From positions 1-5,383 of the forward strand of contig CANPVY010000066.1 of assembly GCA_947581845.1 (NCBI GenBank): DNA of 5,383 nucleotides, read 5' to 3'. A program made the position numbers and the translations under genes. This document shows, in pieces, positions 1-4,870 of the stretch. The DNA comes from an uncultured bacterium (GTDB taxonomy: Bacteria > Gemmatimonadota > Gemmatimonadetes > Palauibacterales > KS3-K002). Positions within the stretch are counted from its first letter, which is position 1. Each line of letters begins with the position of its first letter. The notes below the pieces were generated by a model, which had not been told where the DNA came from, did not search any database, and worked only from the letters and a program-made list of their open reading frames with translations.

Positions 1-792
1 TTAGGGCTGCAGAAGGCGGCGCAGGGCCGGATAGATGTCTGGGTTGCCGGCGATGAAGGCGCCGTGCTTGATGACCTCTGCGCTGCCCTCCAGGTCGGTG
101 ATGATGCCGCCCGCCTCGCGCAGGATGAGCACGCCCGCCGCCACGTCCCAGGGCGCGAGGTAGAGCTCCCAGAAGCCATCCAGGCGGCCGCAGGCGAGGT
201 CGCAGAGATCGATGGCGGCGGAGCCGGTGCGCCGAATGCCGCTGGTCTGCGGCAAGATCGCCCTGAACTGGGCCAGGTAGGAGTCGAGCAGCTCCGTCCG
301 CTTGAAGGGGAAGCCCGTTCCGATGAGCGCGTACTTGAGTTCGCGCACCCCGGAAACCGAGATCGGGTGCCCGTCCTTCTGGGCGCCCGCTCCACGCACC
401 GCCTGGAACGTCTCCCAGCGGCCGGAGTTGACCACGGCTGCCGCGGCGGGCCCCTGCGAATCGACGGCGGCCACGGAGGCGGAGTGGCAGGGGTAGCCGT
501 GCAGGTAGTTGGTCGTGCCATCCAGCGGATCGATGTACCAGGTCACCTCCGCCCGATCGGGCGACGGGCCGCCCCAGTCGCGTTCTTCGGCGGCGATCGC
601 GTGGTCCGGGAAGGCGGCACGTACCTCGGCGACCGCGGCCTCCTCCGCCTCGTGGTCCACCTCGCTCACCCAATCGGAGTGACCCTTCTCGGTCCAGGCG
701 CCCGTGCCCAAGCGGTGTGAGCGGCGGTGCACCTCCGCCGCGGCGTGCGCGGCGTTATGGGCGGCGTGCAGCAGGTCGTCGAGCGAGCTCAT
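1..792 (-). CDS. suhB: Inositol monophosphatase family protein (SuhB-like)
   Basis: Complete 263-residue gene; its TAA stop lies exactly at the window edge. The family removes phosphate from myo-inositol 1-phosphate or related sugar phosphates with Mg2+ in the cytoplasm. Visible signatures are the Glu pair E69-E70 after FPDHAIAA, the metal-binding motif IDPLDGTTNYLHG (D88, D91) and the second signature WDVAAG (D216). Together these supply the usual Glu/Asp/Asp/Asp metal ligands. Length is normal for the family (about 260-275). The start is ATG at 792, with AAGGA at 809-805 as a ribosome site about 12 bases upstream, which is somewhat long. It is transcribed away from trpS. Substrate is not decided by these motifs: histidinol-phosphate phosphatase (HisN), fructose-1,6-bisphosphatase or nucleotide phosphatase roles are possible within the same fold. 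Family assignment is firm; the symbol is a best guess. Confidence 0.9.
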   Translation of the reverse strand: MSSLDDLLHAAHNAAHAAAEVHRRSHRLGTGAWTEKGHSDWVSEVDHEAEEAAVAEVRAAFPDHAIAAEERDWGGPSPDRAEVTWYIDPLDGTTNYLHGYPCHSASVAAVDSQGPAAAAVVNSGRWETFQAVRGAGAQKDGHPISVSGVRELKYALIGTGFPFKRTELLDSYLAQFRAILPQTSGIRRTGSAAIDLCDLACGRLDGFWELYLAPWDVAAGVLILREAGGIITDLEGSAEVIKHGAFIAGNPDIYPALRRLLQP

Positions 793-795
793 AGC

Positions 796-824
796 TTGAT
801 CAGGTCCTTAGCGGGCGGTAACTT
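796..824 (+). promoter_or_regulatory. Candidate trpS promoter
   Basis: TTGATC (796-801) could serve as -35 and TAACTT (819-824) as -10, with a 17-base spacer. The -35 matches four of six consensus bases; the -10 matches only three. Transcription would begin near 831, giving a leader of about 110 bases before the trpS start at 942. Weak evidence, supported mainly by position in the divergent intergenic region. Confidence 0.2.
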
Positions 825-852
825 AAGCGACCGCTGGCACGGCGACCAGCGG
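815..852 (+). promoter_or_regulatory. Two mutually exclusive hairpins in the trpS leader region
   Basis: A 7-base perfect inverted repeat, CCGCTGG (831-837) and CCAGCGG (846-852), encloses an 8-base loop. The bases ACCGC (830-834) can instead pair with GCGGT (815-819) around a 10-base loop. Both cannot form at once because they share 831-834. A further copy of the right arm, CCAGCG, occurs at 888-893. The pairing is seen directly; a regulatory role is inference. If transcription starts near 831, only the 831-852 hairpin would be in the RNA. The repeat could also be a DNA operator between the divergent genes. Confidence 0.35.
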
Positions 853-863
853 CGGTGTTGGGT

Positions 864-923
864 GTTGGGATGGGGCGTCGGATCTTCCCAGCGCCCTGCC
901 TCCACGCCCAACGTTTTTTCTTT
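864..923 (+). terminator. Possible attenuator: stem followed by T-tract before trpS
   Basis: GTTGGG (864-869) pairs with CCCAAC (907-912). The helix can continue after a small internal loop with TGGGG (871-875) against CCTCCA bases 900-904, including one G-T wobble. One G then precedes six T residues (914-919), a C and three more T (921-923). The loop of about 24 bases is large for a simple terminator. The T-tract ends 19 bases before the trpS ATG, so if it works it would cut transcription in the leader. No classic T-box or leader peptide with Trp codons was recognised. Confidence 0.3.
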
Positions 924-941
924 CACTCGAGCCAGCAGCGG

Positions 942-1958
942 ATGAGCGAAGCCAAGCCGCGCGTGTTCAGCGGCATCCAGCCGTCGGGCGAGCCGCATAT
1001 CGGTAACTACCTGGGCGCGATCAAGAACTGGGTTCCGCTGCAGGATAAGTACGAGTGCTTCTTCGGCATCGTGGACCTGCACGCGATCACCCAGGCGTTC
1101 GAACCGGCGGAGATGCCGGGTAACGTCTTCGATGTGGCGGTGGTGCTCATGGCCGCGGGCCTCGATCCCGAGAAGTGCACGATCTTCGTGCAGTCCGATG
1201 TCCCGGAGCACTGTGAGCTGGCCTGGGTCTTCACCACGGTGACGCCGCTCGGCGAGCTGGAGCGGATGACGCAGTTCAAGGACAAGGCCTCGCGCCAGGC
1301 TTCGGTGCTGGCCGGGCTGTTGAACTACCCGGTGCTGCAGGCCGCCGACATCCTGCTCTATCACGCTTCGCTGGTGCCGGTGGGCGAGGACCAGGTCCAG
1401 CACATCGAGCTGACACGCGAGATCGCCCGCAAGTGGAACGCTCGCTACGGCGAGTACTTCCCCGAGCCGGAGGCGCTGGTCAGTCGGGTGCGCCGCGTCC
1501 AGGGTCTCGATGGGCAGGCCAAGATGTCGAAGTCGCTCGGCAACACGGTCGGCCTGCTGGAATCGCCGGAGGAGGCCTGGGAGAAGATCCGCGTGGCGCT
1601 GACCGACCCGGCGCGGGTGCGGCGCAGCGATCCGGGCAACCCGAACGTCTGCAACATCTTCAGCCTGCACCGCTACTTCTCCAGCGAGGCGGACCTCGCC
1701 TGGGCCGACGAGGGCTGCCGGACCGCGGGCATCGGCTGCATCGACTGCAAGCGCCGGCTGACCGACAACATGATCGCCGAGCTGGGGCCCATCCGTGAGC
1801 GCGCCCTGGGACTACGCGAGCAGCCGGACCGCGTCCACGACGTGCTGGCCGCCGGCGCGCGCCGCTGCCGCGAGATCGCCGCGCGGACGATGGCGGAGGT
1901 CAGGGAGCGCATGGGGCTGGCCGGCGTGGTGACGCCGGCGCAAGCGAAAGTCGAGTGA
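942..1958 (+). CDS. trpS: Tryptophanyl-tRNA synthetase
   Basis: Class Ic aminoacyl-tRNA synthetase that charges tRNA-Trp with tryptophan using ATP in the cytoplasm. The product from ATG 942 is 338 residues, close to the usual length of about 330-340. Rossmann-fold signatures are visible: the HIGH-type motif PHIGN (residues 18-22) and KMSKS (194-198). FSGIQPSGEPHIGNYLGA is a typical N-terminus, so the ATG at 942 is preferred over in-frame starts at 855 and 870, whose extension (APCLHAQRFFF) has no family resemblance. No good Shine-Dalgarno sequence precedes 942, so the start rests on protein homology. Cys 237, 259, 266 and 269 form C-x21-C-x6-C-x2-C, matching the type that binds a [4Fe-4S] cluster near the anticodon-binding region in Thermotoga maritima. 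It is followed after 18 bases by the mgtC-like gene, probably on the same transcript. Confidence 0.97.
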   Translation: MSEAKPRVFSGIQPSGEPHIGNYLGAIKNWVPLQDKYECFFGIVDLHAITQAFEPAEMPGNVFDVAVVLMAAGLDPEKCTIFVQSDVPEHCELAWVFTTVTPLGELERMTQFKDKASRQASVLAGLLNYPVLQAADILLYHASLVPVGEDQVQHIELTREIARKWNARYGEYFPEPEALVSRVRRVQGLDGQAKMSKSLGNTVGLLESPEEAWEKIRVALTDPARVRRSDPGNPNVCNIFSLHRYFSSEADLAWADEGCRTAGIGCIDCKRRLTDNMIAELGPIRERALGLREQPDRVHDVLAAGARRCREIAARTMAEVRERMGLAGVVTPAQAKVE

Positions 1959-1962
1959 GACG

Positions 1963-1969
1963 AGGAGGG
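1963..1969 (+). promoter_or_regulatory. Shine-Dalgarno site for the GTG-started mgtC-like gene
   Basis: AGGAGGG lies 7 bases before GTG 1977, in the short gap after the trpS stop. This strong site supports the non-ATG start and independent translation of the second gene on the transcript. Confidence 0.8.
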
Positions 1970-1976
1970 TCGGCTC

Positions 1977-2654
1977 GTGGATTGGCTTGACCCGAACTGG
2001 ATCGAGGCGCTGCGCCTGAGCCTGCTCGGTCGCCTGGCGCTGGCCACACTGCTGGGCGGCATCATCGGCCTCGAGCGCGAGCTCGCCGGCAAGCCCGCCG
2101 GTCTCCGTACCAACATCCTGATCTGTGTCGGTGCCGCGCTGCTCATGGATGTCTCGCAGAAGGTGGCTGGCGCGGCAGCGGGACCCGCGGATCCCGGTCG
2201 CATCGCGGCACAGGTCGTGTCGGGGATCGGCTTCATCGGCGCAGGAACGATCCTGGTGGAGCGGGGCAGCATCGTCGGTCTCACCACCGCGGCCACGCTG
2301 TGGGTGGTGGCAGCCATCGGTCTGGCCGTGGGCTCGCACGCCTACGTCGAGGCGGTGGGTGGGACCATCCTGGTGGCCGTGACACTCGTCTTGCTCGGCT
2401 GGGTCGAGGACTCGCTGTTCCGCCGCCGTAAGAGCGTTCAGCTGGACGTGACGATCGACCCCCGCCCCGAACTGCTGGACGATATCGCCGCGCTGTTCAA
2501 GAGACACGGGCTACGGGCGTGGCCCGAGAAGGTGGAGAAGCAGCACGAGCGGTTCCGGGCCTCATACGAGGTGGTGGGCTCGGCGAAGAAGCGGGACGCG
2601 GCGCTGACGGAGCTGGCGGAGTCGCGCGGAGTGAGAAGGATAACGGTTCGCTGA
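1977..2654 (+). CDS. MgtC/SapB family membrane protein
   Basis: A 225-residue inner-membrane protein starting at GTG, with the family's conserved core in order. GGIIGLERELAGKPAGLRTN (27-46) is followed by a hydrophobic helix (47-57). SGIGFIGAGTIL (82-93) precedes GLTTAATLWVVAAIGLAVG (101-119), and another helix spans about 124-143. Four to five membrane segments fill residues 14-143. The hydrophilic tail from about 150 to 225 fits the cytoplasmic ACT-like domain found in longer family members. In pathogens MgtC helps growth at low Mg2+ and inside macrophages and inhibits the F-type ATP synthase; members in free-living bacteria are poorly understood and the family is not a proven Mg2+ transporter. 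It follows trpS by 18 bases. No Mg2+-responsive leader is visible in that gap. Family assignment is strong; physiological role is open. Confidence 0.92.
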   Translation: MDWLDPNWIEALRLSLLGRLALATLLGGIIGLERELAGKPAGLRTNILICVGAALLMDVSQKVAGAAAGPADPGRIAAQVVSGIGFIGAGTILVERGSIVGLTTAATLWVVAAIGLAVGSHAYVEAVGGTILVAVTLVLLGWVEDSLFRRRKSVQLDVTIDPRPELLDDIAALFKRHGLRAWPEKVEKQHERFRASYEVVGSAKKRDAALTELAESRGVRRITVR

Positions 2655-2661
2655 TGGAGGC

Positions 2662-2671
2662 CTACGCGTAG
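2662..2671. repeat. 10-base perfect palindrome in the mgtC-dehydrogenase spacer
   Basis: CTACGCGTAG reads the same on both strands. It lies 15 bases upstream of a TATAAT box (2687-2692), where a -35 element would be expected. This makes it a candidate operator or activator site, but its short length allows chance occurrence. Confidence 0.35.
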
Positions 2672-2686
2672 CGTGCGGCCCGACAT

Positions 2687-2692
2687 TATAAT
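2687..2692 (+). promoter_or_regulatory. Consensus -10 box (TATAAT) before the dehydrogenase gene
   Basis: A perfect TATAAT sits in a short AT-rich stretch within otherwise GC-rich sequence. No acceptable -35 lies 16-18 bases upstream (ACGCGT region), and no TGn extension is present, so activity may need an activator. A start of transcription about 7 bases downstream (near 2699) would fall after the ATG at 2693 and give a roughly 20-base leader for the ATG at 2720. Confidence 0.4.
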
Positions 2693-2719
2693 ATGAGTGA
2701 CGGTCCTGTCGGCTCGAGC

Positions 2720-3769
2720 ATGACTCCCCCAGCCCCCCGCCGATTCGTCATCGACATGTTCTCCTCCCGCTACCCCTTGTGGTGTATGCCTGAGGGGGAC
2801 CTGGAGCGGATTCGCGCCGTGCTGCCGCCGGACTGGGAGCTGGTCCGGGTGAGGGAGGAGGCCGACGGTTCCGGGGACGGGTTGCCGCGCGCAACGCCGG
2901 GGTTGCGGGAGGCGCTAAGGGACGCGGAGGTGTACTGCGGTTTCGGTATCCCGCGTGAGCTGTTTGCCGCGAGCGAGAAGCTGCGCTGGTTGCATTCGGG
3001 CGCGGCGGGGGTCGGCGGCTCGCTGTATCGGGAGATGTTGGAGAGCGACGTCGTCTTCACGAATTCGGCGGGCACACACGGAGTGCCGGTGGCTGAGCAT
3101 GCACTGGCGATGATGTTCTACTTTGCGCGGGCGCTCGACCAGGTGCAGGCGAGTCAACGGGCTGGCTGGCTCTGGGATCGCGACCGGATCGCCTGCGCAC
3201 CGAGCCCGGTGGCCGAGCTGACTGGCTCCGTGGTCGGTATCATCGGACTGGGCGGGATCGGCCGTCAGGTGGCGCGGCGTGCCAGGGCACTCGGCATGCA
3301 GGTGTGGGCGCTGGACCGTGAGCCGGCGGCGGGCGCTGGGGGTGAGGCGGATCGGCTGTTCGGGCCCGGGGATCTCGAGGCGCTGTTGAAGGGTAGCGAT
3401 TACGTGGTGCTGACGGTCCCGCACACGGCGGAGACGGACGGCCTCATCGGTGCCGGTGCGCTGGCGGCGATGAAGCCGGGGGCCGTTCTGATCAACGTGT
3501 CGCGCGGGCCGATCGTAGACGAGGAGGCATTGACCGCGGCGTTACGTGCCGGATCGATCCGCGGTGCCGGCCTCGATGTCTACTCGGACGAGCCTCTCCC
3601 CCCGACCAGCCCCCTCTGGGAGCTGGAGAACGTCTGCCTCACCCCGCACGTGGCCGGGGTCAGCCCGCGCTTTTGGGAGCGGGAAACGGAGCTGATCCTT
3701 GAGAACCTGCGGCGCTACCTCGCGGGTGAGCCGCTGCTCAACATGGTGAACAAGCAGGCAGGTTACTAG
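2720..3769 (+). CDS. NAD-dependent D-2-hydroxyacid dehydrogenase family protein
   Basis: A 349-residue cytoplasmic oxidoreductase that would interconvert a 2-oxoacid and a D-2-hydroxyacid with NAD(P)H. The Rossmann motif is GLGGIG (176-181). Catalytic residues fit the family: R262 in NVSRGPIVDE, E291 in SDEP and H310 in TPHVAG. The flanking N-terminal catalytic domain contains HSGAAGVGG and VFTNSAGTHGVPVAEHAL. Length is normal to slightly long (family about 310-350). An upstream in-frame ATG at 2693 would add nine residues (MSDGPVGSS). It lacks a Shine-Dalgarno site and directly abuts TATAAT, so 2720 is preferred, though its own ribosome site is also weak. Substrate is not readable from sequence: glyoxylate, hydroxypyruvate, 2-oxoisocaproate-like acids or phosphoglycerate-type substrates are all possible. 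The serA ACT domain is absent. The next gene begins 9 bases after the stop. Confidence 0.9.
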   Translation: MTPPAPRRFVIDMFSSRYPLWCMPEGDLERIRAVLPPDWELVRVREEADGSGDGLPRATPGLREALRDAEVYCGFGIPRELFAASEKLRWLHSGAAGVGGSLYREMLESDVVFTNSAGTHGVPVAEHALAMMFYFARALDQVQASQRAGWLWDRDRIACAPSPVAELTGSVVGIIGLGGIGRQVARRARALGMQVWALDREPAAGAGGEADRLFGPGDLEALLKGSDYVVLTVPHTAETDGLIGAGALAAMKPGAVLINVSRGPIVDEEALTAALRAGSIRGAGLDVYSDEPLPPTSPLWELENVCLTPHVAGVSPRFWERETELILENLRRYLAGEPLLNMVNKQAGY

Positions 3770-3772
3770 GAG
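3768..3772 (+). promoter_or_regulatory. Shine-Dalgarno site overlapping the dehydrogenase stop
   Basis: AGGAG begins inside the TAG stop of the dehydrogenase (3767-3769) and lies 6 bases before the ATG at 3779. This arrangement points to translation of the ATPase from the same mRNA, probably coupled to the upstream gene. Confidence 0.75.
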
Positions 3773-3778
3773 CGGGTT

Positions 3779-4870
3779 ATGGAGAAGATCCTCAGGGCCG
3801 CGATCGAGCGTGGTGCCAGCGACTTGCACATCAAGGCGGGCGACGTGTTCCGGGCCCGGATCTACGGCGAGCTGGTGCCGATGACCAAGCAGCTGCTGAC
3901 GCCCGAGCAGACGCGCGACATCGCGATGCGGCTGATCCCGAACGAGCGGGATCGCAACAACATCGATCGGATCACCGACTACGACTGCGCCTGGGGCGTT
4001 CCCGGGCTGGGACGTTTCCGCGTCAACATCCTGAAGCAGCGCGGCAGCTTCATGATCGTGTTGCGTATCATCCCAGTCGAGATCCCGAAGTTCGAGGAGC
4101 TCAACCTGCCGCCGGTGATGCCCGATATCTCGTCACTGCCGCGCGGCCTCATCCTGGTGACCGGTGTCACGGGCTCGGGCAAGACGACGACGCAGGCGGC
4201 GATGATCCACTACATCAACCAGAACTTCCGCCGTCACGTCGTCACGCTGGAGAACCCGATCGAGTACCTGCATCGGGACATCAACTCCTCGATCACCCAG
4301 CGCGAGGTCGGCAGTGACACGAGTTCATTCCAGACGGGGCTACGTGCGGCACTGCGTGAGGATCCGGACGTGATCCTGATCGGCGAGATGCGCGATACCG
4401 AGACGATCGACACGGCGATCAAGGCCTGCGAGACGGGTCACCTGGTGATCTCGACGCTGCATACGCCGGATGCCGCGACGACGATCAGCCGAACGATCTC
4501 GGTATTCCCACCGGAGGAGCAGGAGATGCTGCGCGTGCGGCTGGCGGAGTCGCTGGCGGCGGTGATCTCGCAGCGCCTGCTACCGCGCAAGGACGGTAAC
4601 GGGCGGATACTCGCCGCCGAGGTGATGGTGGTGACGGGAGCGATCCGCGACTGCATCTTGAACCCGCAGAAGCTGGGCGCGATCCGCGAGCTGATGGAGG
4701 AGGGGCGGTCGCAGTACGGGATGCAGACCTTCGATCTGCACCTGATGGAGCTAGTGAAGGCGAACCAGGTGGACTATGACACGGCGAAGCTGGCGGCGAC
4801 GAACCCGGCGGACTTCGAGCTGCGGATGAAGACGCTGGGCGAGGAGCAGCTGGTGGAGGGGCTGATTTGA
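3779..4870 (+). CDS. pilT: PilT/PilU-type pilus retraction ATPase
   Basis: A 363-residue secretion-superfamily ATPase, slightly longer than typical PilT (about 345). In the family, hexamers at the cytoplasmic base of type IV pili drive retraction and twitching. The N-terminal PAS-like domain opens with ASDLHIKAGDVFRARIYGEL. The C-terminal RecA-like domain has Walker A GVTGSGKT (129-136), Walker B VILIGE (198-203, preceded by EDPD) and a His box from H221 to H228 in GHLVISTLHT. Two motifs deviate. The Asp box reads TLENPIE (156-162), with N159 where most relatives have Asp. The retraction motif reads AIRELMEE (301-308) instead of AIRNLIRE. The GMQTFDLHLMEL tail and the following ADFELRM segment recall PilU-like and other PilT paralogues. 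No pilin or pilB/pilC gene is adjacent, so it is an orphan in a metabolic neighbourhood. The family call is firm; retraction activity and the exact paralogue are uncertain. Confidence 0.9.
   Translation: MEKILRAAIERGASDLHIKAGDVFRARIYGELVPMTKQLLTPEQTRDIAMRLIPNERDRNNIDRITDYDCAWGVPGLGRFRVNILKQRGSFMIVLRIIPVEIPKFEELNLPPVMPDISSLPRGLILVTGVTGSGKTTTQAAMIHYINQNFRRHVVTLENPIEYLHRDINSSITQREVGSDTSSFQTGLRAALREDPDVILIGEMRDTETIDTAIKACETGHLVISTLHTPDAATTISRTISVFPPEEQEMLRVRLAESLAAVISQRLLPRKDGNGRILAAEVMVVTGAIRDCILNPQKLGAIRELMEEGRSQYGMQTFDLHLMELVKANQVDYDTAKLAATNPADFELRMKTLGEEQLVEGLI
4855..4861 (+). promoter_or_regulatory. Shine-Dalgarno site for the TTG-started aldolase
   Basis: GGAGGGG inside the last codons of the ATPase gene ends 5 bases before TTG 4867. 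Together with the TTGA stop/start overlap it supports the non-ATG start of the next gene and translational coupling. Confidence 0.7.

Noticed and set aside
64..720. 218-residue plus-strand frame over the phosphatase gene
   Set aside because: The opposite strand encodes an unmistakable inositol monophosphatase; this frame has no recognisable features.
835..844. T-box-like sequence TGGCACGGCG in the trpS leader
   Set aside because: It differs at one base from the T-box core TGGNACCGCG, and the TGGC would suit a tRNA-Trp acceptor end with discriminator G. However, the TGG lies inside the 831-852 stem rather than in a bulge, the second antiterminator helix cannot form, the T-tract stem does not overlap it, and there is little room for a specifier stem I. 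Probably chance; cmsearch with RF00230 would decide.
855..941. Longer trpS start at GTG 855 or ATG 870
   Set aside because: The 29-residue extension has no resemblance to TrpRS N-termini and covers the T-tract stem. The family-typical protein begins at ATG 942.
789..1670. 293-residue open frame antisense to trpS
   Set aside because: Rich in Arg, His, Leu and Gln with no domain; it is a shadow of the GC-rich trpS codons on the opposite strand.
1812..2507. 231-residue open frame antisense to trpS and mgtC
   Set aside because: Crosses two clear genes and their spacer, with low-complexity composition and no motif; a GC-skew shadow.
2687..2695. Leaderless transcription of the dehydrogenase from ATG 2693
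   Set aside because: Leaderless genes need the -10 box about 5-8 bases before the start codon; here the gap is zero, so the RNA would begin after the ATG.
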